Positions 1-9,436 of a DNA stretch of 64,000 nucleotides are shown here, piece by piece. The position numbers and the translations under genes are program-made. Every line of letters begins with the position of its first letter. The first letter of the stretch is position 1. Origin of the DNA: Corynebacterium lactis RW2-5 (GTDB taxonomy: Bacteria; Actinomycetota; Actinomycetes; Mycobacteriales; Mycobacteriaceae); NCBI RefSeq assembly GCF_001274895.1, contig NZ_CP006841.1, positions 2,108,001-2,172,000 on the forward strand, given 5' to 3'. A model generated the notes under the pieces. That model did no database searches, had not been told where the DNA came from, and saw only the letters and a program-made list of their open reading frames with translations.

Positions 1-2
1 AG

Positions 3-473
3 GATGTCGCGGAGAACATCATGATTGTGGACCTGGTGCGCCACGACCTGGGCCAGGTTGCCGAGGTCGGAAGCGTCGAGGTCACTGACTTGCTCAGCGT
101 CCGCCCGGCCCCCGGCGTGTGGCACCTTTTCTCTACCGTCGAGGCGCGGCTACCAGAGGGGCTATCTCACGCGGAGCTACTCGAGGCCTGCTTCCCTCCC
201 GCTTCCGTCACCGGCACCCCGAAGATTCGCGCGGCGCAGCTAATCGAGCAGTGGGAACCGGTAGACCGCGGCGTCCACTGCGGGTGCATCGGGGCCGCTC
301 ACGGCGAGGATCTAGAGCTAAACGTTGCAATCCGGACCGCGGAATACGAAAGCGACCCGACCTCGGGTGAGGTTCGGGTCGCGGCGGGCGTCGGAGGCGG
401 AATCACTATCGGCTCCGACGCCGATGCGGAGTGGGCCGAAATCGAGGCGAAAGCCACCCCACTACTCGAATAA
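3..473 (+). CDS. pabB: Chorismate-binding enzyme, C-terminal part (aminodeoxychorismate synthase component I-like), 5' truncated
   Basis: The reading frame is open from the left edge, so only the last ~156 residues are seen. They hold the end of the chorismate-binding fold: ENIMIVDLVRHDLG, then PPASVTGTPK, then GVHCGCIG and a GGGITIGSDADAEW-type C-terminus. The family (PabB, TrpE, MenF/EntC) aminates or isomerises chorismate. The following betP-rsmI-pmt order resembles the Corynebacterium glutamicum region that carries pabAB, so para-aminobenzoate/folate synthesis is the best guess. TrpE cannot be excluded without the N-terminal part. A glutaminase domain fused at the N-terminus, as in PabAB, would lie outside the window. 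Confidence 0.8.
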   Translation, partial: DVAENIMIVDLVRHDLGQVAEVGSVEVTDLLSVRPAPGVWHLFSTVEARLPEGLSHAELLEACFPPASVTGTPKIRAAQLIEQWEPVDRGVHCGCIGAAHGEDLELNVAIRTAEYESDPTSGEVRVAAGVGGGITIGSDADAEWAEIEAKATPLLE

Positions 474-485
474 AGGGGACGCGCC

Positions 486-2192
486 CTAATCCGCGTTCCC
501 GCGAAGGGCACGCATCCTGCGGCGCTCCTTAGTCGCGGAAGCCTCGGCCAGGCGACGTTCGCGCGCCATTTTCAGCGCGAAGCGCCGTTGCTCCTTGTCA
601 TCTAGGTACATCGGGTCATCGGAAAGCCCCTTAACCAAGGCCAGCATCAGAGCGAGAATCACCAGCACGAACGGGCTCGCAGCCAAAATAGTGATGTTCT
701 GTAGATTCGACAGAGCATCGCTGCCGCCGGTGACCAACAGAACAATCGCGATTAGAGCGGTGAAGACACCCCACATAGCAGTGACGGGACGAGATGCGGT
801 GAGGCGACCCGACTGGCTCATCGTACCCATCACGGTCGAGGCGGAATCCGCCGAGGTAACGAAGAAGGTGGCCAGCAGAATCATCGCAATAGCCGAGGTG
901 ACAGCCGAAGCCGGAATTGTATCCAAGAGGTTAAACAGCTGGCTCTCGGCCTCTCCGTCGCCATAGATGGACGACCCCTGCTGCTCATGGGTAATCGCGG
1001 ATCCGCCGAAGATGGAGAACCATACTGCGGAAACCAGCGAGGGAACCGCGACGACGGTGAACACGAACTCGCGAATCGTGCGACCACGGGAAATACGGGC
1101 AATGAACATACCCACGAACGGAGACCAGGACACCCACCATGCCCAGTAGAAGATGGTCCACGTTGACAGCCACTCTCCTGCAGTGCCATCAGCAGAGGCA
1201 CTGGAGCGAGCGGCCATCTCGAAGAAGGAGTTGAGATAGGAACCAATCGAGGTCGGAATCAGGTTCAAAATCACGACGGTCGGGCCGAGTACCAGAACCA
1301 ACAGCGCCAGGATGCCAGCCGCAACCATGTTGAAGTTCGAAATGTACTGAATACCCTTGCCGACGCCAGAGAGCGCGGAGACCAGAAACGCCGCGCCGAG
1401 GATGACAATGAGGCCAATCCACAGGGTCGTACCCTTAATCGCCTCGAACCCATTAATCTCAAGGCCTGCGGAAATTTGCAGTACGCCGACACCCAATGAG
1501 GCCGCAGTGCCGAAGACAGTGGCAAAGATAGCCAGCGCGTCGATTAGCTTTCCCAGCCACCCCTCTGCTCGGCGAGCACCAATAAGGGGAATGAACGCCG
1601 CGGATATCAACTGCTTGCGCCCCAGTCGATACGACGAGTAGGCGATAGCCAGGCCGACGATTGCGTAGAGGGACCACGGGTGCAACGTCCAGTGGAACAT
1701 CGTCGAGGCCATGGCGGTGCCGACCTCCTTCGCGCGGTGCCCGGGGACACCGTCGCGGTAGAAGGACAGCGGCTCGGCGACACCGTAGAACATCAGGCCG
1801 ATTCCCATGCCTGCGGCGAACATCATCGCGATCCAGCTCGGAGTGGAAAACTCCGGCGACTCGTTGTCCTTGCCCAGTCGGATGTGGCCAAATTTGGAAA
1901 TCGCCACCGCAGCAATGAAGAAAACGAACACTGTTCCGGCGAGGATGAACAACCAACCGACATTATCGACGACCCACGTCAGAGATGTGGAGGCAAAGGA
2001 TGAGAAACTCGACGGGCTAATCAAACCCCACATCACGATGGCGAGGATGGCAATGACCGCAGGCACGGTCACGCCGAGGTTCAGCGGCGCGGTTTCACCA
2101 TCCGCCTGAGGCTCCGTCAGCGGGGAGTCGAGCACATCCGTCGCACCCGCTCCCTGTTCTGCTTGCGAATCTTTTTCTGGTGGATTTGTCAT
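486..2192 (-). CDS. betP: BCCT-family glycine betaine transporter, BetP-like
   Basis: Na+-coupled uptake of betaine, an osmoprotectant, across the inner membrane. The protein has twelve hydrophobic segments, the glycine-rich TM3 motif [10 protein letters not shown] typical of Na+-dependent betaine carriers, [15 protein letters not shown], and the aromatic TM8 box [20 protein letters not shown]. The N-terminal tail is acidic and the last ~45 residues are rich in Arg/Lys ([21 protein letters not shown]), as in the osmosensing C-terminus of C. glutamicum BetP, though shorter. The neighbours rsmI and pmt also match that species. I take the start at MTNPPEKD (568 aa) because BetP begins similarly; an in-frame ATG at 2228 would add 12 residues, and neither start has an ideal ribosome site. 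Confidence 0.88.
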   Translation of the reverse strand: MTNPPEKDSQAEQGAGATDVLDSPLTEPQADGETAPLNLGVTVPAVIAILAIVMWGLISPSSFSSFASTSLTWVVDNVGWLFILAGTVFVFFIAAVAISKFGHIRLGKDNESPEFSTPSWIAMMFAAGMGIGLMFYGVAEPLSFYRDGVPGHRAKEVGTAMASTMFHWTLHPWSLYAIVGLAIAYSSYRLGRKQLISAAFIPLIGARRAEGWLGKLIDALAIFATVFGTAASLGVGVLQISAGLEINGFEAIKGTTLWIGLIVILGAAFLVSALSGVGKGIQYISNFNMVAAGILALLVLVLGPTVVILNLIPTSIGSYLNSFFEMAARSSASADGTAGEWLSTWTIFYWAWWVSWSPFVGMFIARISRGRTIREFVFTVVAVPSLVSAVWFSIFGGSAITHEQQGSSIYGDGEAESQLFNLLDTIPASAVTSAIAMILLATFFVTSADSASTVMGTMSQSGRLTASRPVTAMWGVFTALIAIVLLVTGGSDALSNLQNITILAASPFVLVILALMLALVKGLSDDPMYLDDKEQRRFALKMARERRLAEASATKERRRMRALRGNAD

Positions 2193-2205
2193 TCCTTTAC
2201 CATGT

Positions 2206-2220
2206 CCAGGTTTGACCTGG
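2206..2220. promoter_or_regulatory. Perfect inverted repeat CCAGGT-TTG-ACCTGG at the 5' end of betP
   Basis: Six-base arms around a 3-base spacer, immediately upstream of the preferred betP start and inside the longer alternative reading frame. It could be an operator or a small RNA hairpin near the ribosome site. Seen directly; its function is unknown. Confidence 0.35.
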
Positions 2221-2330
2221 CATTTCAAGTGAAATGAACAGGTTTTCTCAGCGAATACTCATTTTTCACGGTCCGGCCTTTCGCGTTTCCACTGGTTAGG
2301 CCGGAAAGCCCCGCGATAGATAACAATCGG

Positions 2331-3215
2331 CTAACGATTTTCCTCGCGTGCCGCCAAAACGGCCTGGTAAAGATCCCTATGCTTGCTCAGCCCCGCCTCA
2401 GCTGCCACCTTCTTGCAGGCGTCCTTTAGCCTGTCTCCCGCCGCCGCGAGCTCCTCGACGCGCTCGACGAGATCCTCCGTCGAGACCTCCCTCATGGTTT
2501 CGCCGGCCCCCTCAATCACCACAGTGATCTCTCCGCGCACACCGTCAGCCGCCCACTCGGCCAGCTCCCCCAGCGTCGCCCGCTTGGTCTCCTCAAAGCG
2601 CTTCGTCAGCTCTCTGCTCACCGACGCCCTGCGCTGCGGCCCCAGGATTTCAGCGGCGTCGGCAAGCGTCGTCGCCAGGCGGTGCGGGGACTCGAAGAAG
2701 CAGCAGGCCCTCTTCTCTGCCACCAGGGATTCCAGCCACGCCCGGCGCGCCCCGGACTTGCGCGGCGCGAACCCGTCGAAGCAGAAGTGCCCCACGCCGA
2801 GGCCGCTGAGCGCCAACGCCGTCGTCACTGCGCTTGCTCCGGGGATGCACGTCACGGGAACCTCAGCGTCGTGCGCCGCCGCCACGACCGCGAGGCCTGG
2901 ATCTGAGACCACGGGCATGCCGGCGTCCGTGACCACGATGACCTTCTTCCCTGATTTCGCCGCCGCGATTAGGGCGCTGGTGCGGGAATCCTCGTTGTGG
3001 TCAAAGTTAGACACGAACTTGCCGCGGGGTTCAATCCCCAGAGCACTCGCTAGGTTCCGCGCCCTGCGGGTGTCCTCCGCGGCGATAATATCGGCGTCGG
3101 CAAGTGCCTGGCGAAGGCGGTCCGAGGCATCGGCGATATTGCCCAGCGGCGTGGCGACCAGGTTAATCCCCGCGGGCAGGGTGTGAGTATCAGCAAGCGG
3201 CTCGGAGTGGGTCAT
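2331..3215 (-). CDS. rsmI: 16S rRNA (cytidine(1402)-2'-O)-methyltransferase
   Basis: SAM-dependent 2'-O-methylation of C1402 in the decoding centre of 16S rRNA. The 294-residue protein shows the tetrapyrrole-methylase-type fold: LVATPLGNIADASDR at the N-terminus, then AAEDTRRARNL, VTDAGMPVVSDPG, CIPGASAVTTALALSG and a FFESPHRL motif. Length and motifs are normal for RsmI. It is divergent from pmt, and the two promoters overlap. The ATG follows a TAAGCT hexamer by 8 bases, so a leaderless transcript is likely. Confidence 0.95.
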   Translation of the reverse strand: MTHSEPLADTHTLPAGINLVATPLGNIADASDRLRQALADADIIAAEDTRRARNLASALGIEPRGKFVSNFDHNEDSRTSALIAAAKSGKKVIVVTDAGMPVVSDPGLAVVAAAHDAEVPVTCIPGASAVTTALALSGLGVGHFCFDGFAPRKSGARRAWLESLVAEKRACCFFESPHRLATTLADAAEILGPQRRASVSRELTKRFEETKRATLGELAEWAADGVRGEITVVIEGAGETMREVSTEDLVERVEELAAAGDRLKDACKKVAAEAGLSKHRDLYQAVLAAREENR

Positions 3216-3223
3216 GGTTCCAT

Positions 3224-3233
3224 AGCTTAAACT
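3224..3233. promoter_or_regulatory. Overlapping divergent -10 elements for rsmI and pmt
   Basis: On the plus strand TAAACT (3228-3233) lies 7 bases before the GTG of pmt. On the minus strand TAAGCT (3229-3224) lies 8 bases before the ATG of rsmI. Both spacings would put transcription starts at or next to the start codons. The two hexamers share bases, so polymerase should be able to open only one at a time. Inferred from spacing; not measured. Confidence 0.5.
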
Positions 3234-3240
3234 GGCAATC

Positions 3241-4776
3241 GTGACTACCGGCCTGCAGACCCCTCCTCATCCTCCCGAGCCTGTCCTACTTCGCCAGCGG
3301 CGGCCGTGGGATCGGTTGGATACGTGGATCTTCGCGGTGCTGATTACCCTTACTGCGCTGGCCCGGCTGGTGGGGCTGACATACGCGACCGATAACGGCA
3401 CCCCGCTTTTTGACGAAAAGCACTACGTCCCCCAGGCCTGGCAGGTCCTCGAGTCCACTCGCGATCCCGTCTCCGGCGGCATCGAGGATAACCCCGGCTT
3501 TGGTCTTATCGTCCATCCTCCGGTAGGAAAGCAAATCATCGCGATTGGCGAGTGGATCTTCGGATACAACGCCCTGGGCTGGCGAATCACCTCCGCGCTC
3601 GCGGGAATCGCCGTGGTCGCGATGCTCATGGACATCGCCCGCCGCCTCACCCGGGGCTCCCGAATCGCCGTGGTAATCGCCGGAGCTTACGCGCTTGCCG
3701 ACGGTGTCCTGTTCGTCTCTTCACGGGTCGGGATGCTGGACATGCTTCAGACGCTGTTCATCGTCGGCGCCGTGTGGGCATTGCTGGTGGACCAGGAGGA
3801 CGTGGAAAAACGGCTGCACGCAGCTGCGTCGGGCTCGGTTCTCGGCGCCTACGGCCCGTACCTGGGCTACCGCTGGTGGCGGCTGCTGTCCGGGGCGTTC
3901 TTGGGGCTGTCGCTCGGCATCAAGTGGTCGGGGTTGTACTACATCGCAGCCTTCGGTCTTTTCAGCGTCTTCTCCGATGTGGCGTTGCGCAGGCGCTTCG
4001 GGGCCCGTCACCCGGTTCTGGGCGGCCTTGTCCGCGATACCGCTCCCGCGCTGCGCGACCTGGTGGCCGCGCCGCTGGTGATTTACTTTCTCAGCTGGCG
4101 CTCCTGGTTCGCCGAGGAAACCTCTGTCTACCGGCACCTGCCCTCCGGCGACTTGGATGGTGACCTCACTGCCCTGCCGCTGTTCGACAAGCTGCCCGAG
4201 GCGATCCGCAACTACCTGCATTACCAGTACAACGTGCTGCAGTTTCACGCCGAATTGACCACCTCGAACGGACACAACCACCCGTGGGAGTCCAAGCCCT
4301 GGCACTGGTTGGTCAGCTACCGGCCTATGCTGTACTACTCCACCGACACCACGTGCGCCGGCGGCCGGGAGTGCAAGGGCTGGATTATGCTCTTCGGCAC
4401 CCCGCCCATCTGGTGGCTGCTCGTCCCAGTGGTGCTGTGGGCCGCGTGGCGCTGGATCCGCCACCGCGACGGCCGCTACGCCGTGGTCGTGACTGGTTTC
4501 TTGGCGTCGTGGCTGCCCTGGGCAATCTCCTACGACCGCCAGATGTACTTCTTCTACGCCACAGCGCTGATTCCATTCGTCATCATCGGCTACGCTCTTA
4601 TCGCCGCGGACCTGGCCGGGTGGAAGTTCCGTGAAAAGCCTGCGGGGCGCGCGATAGTCACCATTCACGCGGCGCTAGTCTTGGCCGCATTTATATTCTG
4701 GCTTCCCATCATGACGGGCATCCCGCTGCCCACGGAGACATTTAACCTGCGCTTCTGGCTGCCGTCCTGGAGCTAG
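3241..4776 (+). CDS. pmt: Polyprenol-phosphate-mannose:protein mannosyltransferase
   Basis: O-mannosylates exported proteins using polyprenyl-phosphate mannose, acting in the membrane with the active site outside. The 511-residue protein has about ten membrane segments, the early acidic motif LFDEKHYVPQAW (the conserved DE of GT-C/GT39 enzymes), the YQYNVLQFHAEL region of loop 1, and a C-terminal membrane block. The start is GTG with no ribosome site but with a -10-like TAAACT 7 bases upstream. Placement next to rsmI is conserved in corynebacteria. Confidence 0.93.
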   Translation: MTTGLQTPPHPPEPVLLRQRRPWDRLDTWIFAVLITLTALARLVGLTYATDNGTPLFDEKHYVPQAWQVLESTRDPVSGGIEDNPGFGLIVHPPVGKQIIAIGEWIFGYNALGWRITSALAGIAVVAMLMDIARRLTRGSRIAVVIAGAYALADGVLFVSSRVGMLDMLQTLFIVGAVWALLVDQEDVEKRLHAAASGSVLGAYGPYLGYRWWRLLSGAFLGLSLGIKWSGLYYIAAFGLFSVFSDVALRRRFGARHPVLGGLVRDTAPALRDLVAAPLVIYFLSWRSWFAEETSVYRHLPSGDLDGDLTALPLFDKLPEAIRNYLHYQYNVLQFHAELTTSNGHNHPWESKPWHWLVSYRPMLYYSTDTTCAGGRECKGWIMLFGTPPIWWLLVPVVLWAAWRWIRHRDGRYAVVVTGFLASWLPWAISYDRQMYFFYATALIPFVIIGYALIAADLAGWKFREKPAGRAIVTIHAALVLAAFIFWLPIMTGIPLPTETFNLRFWLPSWS

Positions 4777-4802
4777 CGCCAGCCTCACCCGATTTGTCCG
4801 GG

Positions 4803-5555
4803 CTACTTTTCCTGCGGCGGCACTCCCGTGACTGGAAGCCCGGAGGCCGCCCGCCACGCCTGCGCCAGAGCGGTCGGGGTGTAACCGCCGAGCCACACGA
4901 CCGCGAGAGCGACCGCCGACAGGAACATCAACAACAGTCCCGCTAGCTCGCCGGGTTCGTAGGCGCCTACGATAACGTCCCTGATCCCGAAGCCGATGCT
5001 GAAGGTCGCAATCGCGCCGTAGACGGGGGCCATGCCCATCGCCGCCCGCGGCCGCCACGCCGCCCACAGCATCCCGACGCCCAGGGCCAGGCGAATAGCT
5101 GCTAGCTTCACGGCCAGAGTCGCCCCTTGTTCCATCGGGTCGACTGTCGCGGCGGATCCCGCGCTGGGCACCTGCCCCGGCACACCCGGGCCGTGGGCGG
5201 CCTGAAGCATGGCCGAGGCGTCGGAAAGCGTGAGCACAGCCCAGGCAGACCACAGCACCGCGAGGACAATCAGCACGGCGCGGGCGGTGCCGGCGGCAAG
5301 GTTCCAGGTGCGCTCGCGGCGCCTGCGCTCAGGCTCGATCGTCAGCAGAATCCGCTCCGACAAGTCCACGCCCGAGAAGTCAGGGGCCACCGCAGGCCCC
5401 ACGGTCAGCGCCCGGTTGACACTGACTGCACGCTCGTACCACTGTCGGCACTCCGCGCAGACGCTCAAGTGGGCGTCGATGACCTCGTCGGCGATAGCCG
5501 CCGGCTCACCGTCCAGGCGCGCGGAGAGCGCTGCACGAATATCCTCGCACTCCAT
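4803..5555 (-). CDS. Zinc-finger (zf-HC2) anti-sigma-like membrane protein
   Basis: The N-terminus carries the zinc-binding HxxxCxxC anti-sigma motif in AHLSVCAECRQW, preceded by CEDIRAALSARLDGE. Four to five hydrophobic segments follow from about residue 85 to 235. The layout suggests a membrane protein with a cytoplasmic anti-sigma domain, but no sigma factor gene is adjacent, so the partner is unknown. The start MECEDIR has AAGGGA upstream; a longer frame to 5627 is possible but less likely. It lies 22 bases downstream of doxX and may be co-transcribed with it. Confidence 0.75.
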   Translation of the reverse strand: MECEDIRAALSARLDGEPAAIADEVIDAHLSVCAECRQWYERAVSVNRALTVGPAVAPDFSGVDLSERILLTIEPERRRRERTWNLAAGTARAVLIVLAVLWSAWAVLTLSDASAMLQAAHGPGVPGQVPSAGSAATVDPMEQGATLAVKLAAIRLALGVGMLWAAWRPRAAMGMAPVYGAIATFSIGFGIRDVIVGAYEPGELAGLLLMFLSAVALAVVWLGGYTPTALAQAWRAASGLPVTGVPPQEK

Positions 5556-5577
5556 GAAAAGTCCCTTACCTCGCCTT

Positions 5578-5982
5578 CTACTTCGTGAACTGGCGGTCGA
5601 GGCTGAACCTGCCGGCGCCAAAGACAAACACCACGAAGAGGCCGCCGATAAGCGCCAGAACCAGCTCCGCCCCGTTGTCCCGGACGAAGAGACCGTTGCC
5701 CAAATGCATCGACCACCACGCGCCGACCATTTCGATAATGAAAACCATGGCGACGGTCGGGGCCAGCAGGCCGAGGATAAGTAGGGCCCCGCCGATTAGC
5801 TCGACCAGCGCGACCACCCAGACGGTCAGCTCGGCCTGCGGTAGATTTGCGGCGACGAAGTATCCGGTGGTCTTGTCGATACCGGTGATGAAAATCTTGT
5901 CCCAGCCGTGGAAGATAAAAATGACGCCCACGATGAGGCGAAGTATCACGAGCGCAATGTCGCGCATTACCGGACGATCCAT
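5578..5982 (-). CDS. DoxX-family membrane protein
   Basis: A 134-residue protein with four membrane segments and the DoxX opening LRLIVGVIFIFHGWDKIF, then ELIGGALLILGLL. The family is linked to membrane redox or thiol homeostasis, but the role of this member is not known. I chose the ATG at 5982 because a TAGCAT hexamer sits 7 bases upstream, as in other leaderless genes here; an ATG at 5991 adds three residues. Confidence 0.85.
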   Translation of the reverse strand: MDRPVMRDIALVILRLIVGVIFIFHGWDKIFITGIDKTTGYFVAANLPQAELTVWVVALVELIGGALLILGLLAPTVAMVFIIEMVGAWWSMHLGNGLFVRDNGAELVLALIGGLFVVFVFGAGRFSLDRQFTK

Positions 5983-6010
5983 GAGGGTCATGCTACCTCA
6001 CGAGATACGC

Positions 6011-6046
6011 AAAAAGGCTCCTCCCAACCCCTCGGGAGAAGCCTTT
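6011..6046 (-). terminator. Rho-independent terminator after glpR
   Basis: Thirteen-base arms (6013-6025 and 6034-6046, one mismatch) around an 8-base loop. On the minus strand they are followed by TTTTT. It separates the galU-glp-rimJ-glpR unit from doxX. Confidence 0.8.
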
Positions 6047-6052
6047 CGCCAA

Positions 6053-6067
6053 ACACACCCGGTGTGT
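6053..6067. repeat. Short inverted repeat ACACACC-C-GGTGTGT
   Basis: A perfect 7-base inverted repeat with a single central base, in the gap between glpR and doxX, just outside the terminator. It could be an operator or chance. No other evidence of function. Confidence 0.3.
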
Positions 6068-6169
6068 CATGTCTTAGGTAGGCATATCGTAACAGGCAAT
6101 TGAAGCGAATAAAAAATCGCGTTGACGTGCTCAGATTCCCTTAAGCTTCAATTGAGCCTTTAACTATCT

Positions 6170-7339
6170 TTAGCTGACTCGGGCACGGTGTTCCGGCTGG
6201 AAATCGCCCTCGTCGAACTCGTACTCCGCATAGGGCAGGTCCGCGAAATCCGGATCCTCATCGTCAAGCTCCACTACGACCATGCCGGGACGGCGCAACC
6301 GCTGCGGGATGCCCAGCTCGTCATCATCGCGGTGGCGAACGCCGAGGCGAGCCATCTTCATGCGACGAATGCGGCGGGCGCGCAGCTCCTGCTCCGCGCG
6401 GACGGTTCGGCGCAGATTCACCAAGTACACCGCCATCAGGCCGACGCCCAGCAGCGGAATCCACCAGGTCCAGCTTCCGACGATAACGCCGAGTAGGATG
6501 CCCGCGACGATGAACGCCGCAAGGCCGGCCACGGAGCGACGGCGTCGCGCGAAGCGGGTCTCCGCGTAGTGAGCGTCGGAGACCGGGTCGAAGCCTCCAC
6601 GACCGCGACGCTTCTCCGCGAAAGCGTAGTCGTCGTCGGTAAGGGTGTCGTCGACCAGAACGCCTTCCTCAGCATCGGACTCTTCTGCTTCGGATTCCGC
6701 CTCGTCGGACTCAGCTGCTTCTGCCTGCTCTGAAGGGGACTCGGCATCGTCCGACTCCGTCTCCTCGTACATCAGGTCATCGGTATCGACGAACTCACCG
6801 CGCACAGTGGCGAACGCGGAGGAGGACGCATCGGAGGAGTCAGCACGGATCTGCTCGTCATCGCGCTCAATTTCGTCGTCCGTGACCGCCTCGAGCACTG
6901 CGTCCGGCTCAGACTCGGCTCGGGACTCCTCGGGACCGTCCTCGGCCTGGGCCGCCTCGGCATCTCCGGGCTCCTCGGGCGCCTCGGCCGCCGCCAGTTC
7001 GTAGACGACATCGCCCTCGACAACCTCCGCAACCTCGGGCTCTTCCGGGGCCTGCGTAACATCGTCAATCAGCACGTCGCTGCCGTCGAACTCATCATCC
7101 ACCTGCGCATCAACCGTCTCGAGGGAATCATCGACGTCCTCGGAGACTCGGATGTCGGATTCCTTGAACGCAGGGCGACGTCGGGTAGCGGAAAGTTTCT
7201 CCCCGCCTCGGTGCAGCACGCGAGTCTTACCGAGCGCGTCCGAGGTACGGCGAATCGGCTTGCGGGTGTTAACCACAAGCGGCATCAGCACAAACAGCCA
7301 CACGACGACGATAAGTATCAGCAGCAGCGAACTCGACAT
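6170..7339 (-). CDS. glpR: Divisome membrane protein SepX/GlpR-like, receptor of Glp
   Basis: In C. glutamicum GlpR is the membrane receptor of the gephyrin-like protein Glp, and the pair links FtsZ-ring assembly to polar growth. This 389-residue protein starts with a membrane segment (MSSSLLLILIVVVWLFVLM) and a basic RKPIRR stretch. A long Asp/Glu-rich disordered region follows (about residues 80-230), then two membrane segments near 275-325 and a charged C-terminal tail. The start has GAGGAG upstream; the longer upstream frame is rejected. It lies in the same cluster as glp and galU, and the identification relies on this context plus the architecture. Confidence 0.82.
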   Translation of the reverse strand: MSSSLLLILIVVVWLFVLMPLVVNTRKPIRRTSDALGKTRVLHRGGEKLSATRRRPAFKESDIRVSEDVDDSLETVDAQVDDEFDGSDVLIDDVTQAPEEPEVAEVVEGDVVYELAAAEAPEEPGDAEAAQAEDGPEESRAESEPDAVLEAVTDDEIERDDEQIRADSSDASSSAFATVRGEFVDTDDLMYEETESDDAESPSEQAEAAESDEAESEAEESDAEEGVLVDDTLTDDDYAFAEKRRGRGGFDPVSDAHYAETRFARRRRSVAGLAAFIVAGILLGVIVGSWTWWIPLLGVGLMAVYLVNLRRTVRAEQELRARRIRRMKMARLGVRHRDDDELGIPQRLRRPGMVVVELDDEDPDFADLPYAEYEFDEGDFQPEHRARVS

Positions 7340-7496
7340 AATCACTTCTCCTCGCGCTTTTCTCACTCCTGCCCCGAGTGCACCGCGGGTGAGCCGATCC
7401 CCGCAGCAACCAGAAAGAAGCCGCCCACCGAAAGGGCGAAAAGCGCACAAATCTAGAGTTTCAACTCACAGTATCGATACGCCGGGCCCGGCTCAG

Positions 7497-8129
7497 TCAG
7501 GCGCGCCGCTCGGTGGGAAATTTCTCTCCCTGCTCGTACGCAGCGAAGCCCCTGCCCACAATTGACTCGACCGCACTCGCCGCGCTCACGCGAGCGTAAG
7601 TCTTGTGGTCGCGCCACGCACCGTCCATGTGGAAGGCCTCGCGCGCGATCCCCTCGAACTCGAAACCGCACCGCTCCAAAACGCTTTCCGACGACCCGTT
7701 GGTCTCCAACACCGTCGCCTCAATCCGGTGCACTCCCACCGTAGCGGCGTAATCGCAGGCCAGCGCCACCGCAGCGGTGGCCACGCCCCCGCCGGTAAAA
7801 GAACTGCCGACCCAGTAGCCGACCCAGGCGTGAGCAATCGGAAAAGGCACGATGGAACCGAGCGTGAGCATCCCCGCGAACCGGCCGTCGACCTCAATCA
7901 CAGCGGTGACGCCGGAGCCCTCCTTCTCCGCAGAGCGCCAGGTGCGCAGGAGGCGTCGGAAAGCGCGATAGGAATGCGCCGACTCCCAGTCCATGTCGAG
8001 GGTGGGCTCGACGGGGCGGAGGAGGTGCTCATCTAGCAAGCGGAGGTCGCGCCAATCCTGAAAGTCACTCCGCTCGGGGGCGCGAAGCCGAACGCGGCCA
8101 CCCCGCGTGACAAGGCGCGCGCTACGCAC
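7497..8129 (-). CDS. GNAT-family N-acetyltransferase, RimJ-like
   Basis: A 210-residue acetyltransferase of the RimJ/RimL type. It has an N-terminal RLVTRGGRVRLRAPERSDF strand, WVGYWVGSSFTGGGVATAAV (the acetyl-CoA pyrophosphate loop) and HRIEATVLETNGSSESVLER followed by CGFEFEG, a canonical motif B. The substrate is unknown; RimJ itself acetylates ribosomal protein S5. It sits between glp and glpR with 17 bases to glp, so probably shares their transcript. Confidence 0.85.
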   Translation of the reverse strand: MRSARLVTRGGRVRLRAPERSDFQDWRDLRLLDEHLLRPVEPTLDMDWESAHSYRAFRRLLRTWRSAEKEGSGVTAVIEVDGRFAGMLTLGSIVPFPIAHAWVGYWVGSSFTGGGVATAAVALACDYAATVGVHRIEATVLETNGSSESVLERCGFEFEGIAREAFHMDGAWRDHKTYARVSAASAVESIVGRGFAAYEQGEKFPTERRA

Positions 8130-8146
8130 AGCAGAAAATCCCCACG

Positions 8147-9418
8147 CTAGGACTGTCGGGCCATGAACAGGACATCTACGACATCGCCCGGCCGCACACG
8201 GATGACATCCTCCGGCACGACAATGAGGCAGTTCGCCTCGGTCATGCCGGCGAGCAGATGCGCCTGGGCGCTGCCGGTGCCGCCCAGTGGCTGCACCATG
8301 TACTCGCCAGTCTCGCGATCGCGCATCAGCTGGCCACGGACGAAACCACGGCGCTTCTCCGCGGACTCGATTGGCCCAACAGCACGAGCCGTCACAGCCC
8401 GACGACGCGGGTTGCGCTTACCCAGAGCCATCCTGATCAGCGGGGCGACCATGACCTCAAAGACCACCAAAGCACTGACCGGGTTGGACGGCAGCAGGAA
8501 AGTCGGAACTTTGCCGTCACCCAGCGTTCCGAACCCCTGGACAGAGCCCGGGTGCATGGCGATGCGGGAAATGTCCACCTCGCCGAGCTCCTCGACAACC
8601 CTGCGGATATGCTCCCCCGCCTCACCGCCGATTGCGCCGGTGATGACGACGAGTTCGCTCTTAATCAGTTGTCCCTCGATGATCTCGCGGATGCGACGTG
8701 GCTCTCCGGTTGCGATGCCCACCCTGTGCACCTCGGCGCCCGCGTCGCGGCCCGCCGCGGCCAGGGCGTAGGAGTTGACATCGTAGACCTGCCCGAGGCC
8801 CGGGGTGCGGTCGACGTCGACCAGCTCGTTGCCGATTGAAATCACAGACAGCCGCGGCTTCGGGTGGACCAGGACTTTCGATCGGCCAACCGCGGCGAGA
8901 AGACCGACCTGGGAAGGCGAAATTACGGTATCGACGCTGACCGCGATATCACCGGGCTGAACATCCGCGCCAATCTTGCGGACGAAGTCGCCCGAGTACA
9001 CCGGATGAAGGACGTTGACTCGCCTGCCACCGCGATCGGTCCAGTTCAGCGGGACCACGGCGTCGGCAAGCGAGGGAAGGGGCGCGCCGGTCTGGACACG
9101 TACAGCCTGCTTGGGCTGCAGGCGCATCGGGTGGTGGGAACCCGCGGCGACCTCGCCTACGACGGGCAATTCCACCTCGCGGAAGTCGACATCGCTCGGG
9201 CGGGCATCCGCATGCAGCTGGCCTGCATGCCCCACGATATCGACCGCACGGACAGCATAGCCGTCGATAGCCGACTGGACGAAGCCCGGAAGAGGCTGCT
9301 CAGCGAGGACATCTTCGGCGCACAGCATGCCCAGGGACTCGGAAATCGCAATGCGAACCGGGTCCGGCATGACTGCATGCGCGGTAATCGCCGCCAGTTG
9401 TTCTTCGACTGAACGCAT
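8147..9418 (-). CDS. glp: Gephyrin-like / MoeA-family protein Glp
   Basis: A 423-residue MoeA-fold protein with the MoeA linker motif LPGFVQSAIDGYAVRA, an MPT-binding-like segment (LSVISIGNELVDVD, VVITGAIGGEAGEHI) and the C-terminal MoeA domain. Canonical MoeA inserts molybdate into molybdopterin. In C. glutamicum the paralogue in this galU-rimJ-glpR setting is Glp, which binds FtsZ and the receptor GlpR in division. The segment usually reading TGGxSxG is GAIGGEAGE here, which agrees with a non-catalytic role. I infer Glp from context; a working MoeA remains possible. Confidence 0.82.
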   Translation of the reverse strand: MRSVEEQLAAITAHAVMPDPVRIAISESLGMLCAEDVLAEQPLPGFVQSAIDGYAVRAVDIVGHAGQLHADARPSDVDFREVELPVVGEVAAGSHHPMRLQPKQAVRVQTGAPLPSLADAVVPLNWTDRGGRRVNVLHPVYSGDFVRKIGADVQPGDIAVSVDTVISPSQVGLLAAVGRSKVLVHPKPRLSVISIGNELVDVDRTPGLGQVYDVNSYALAAAGRDAGAEVHRVGIATGEPRRIREIIEGQLIKSELVVITGAIGGEAGEHIRRVVEELGEVDISRIAMHPGSVQGFGTLGDGKVPTFLLPSNPVSALVVFEVMVAPLIRMALGKRNPRRRAVTARAVGPIESAEKRRGFVRGQLMRDRETGEYMVQPLGGTGSAQAHLLAGMTEANCLIVVPEDVIRVRPGDVVDVLFMARQS

Positions 9419-9436
9419 CGGTGCCTCTCTTCCTCG

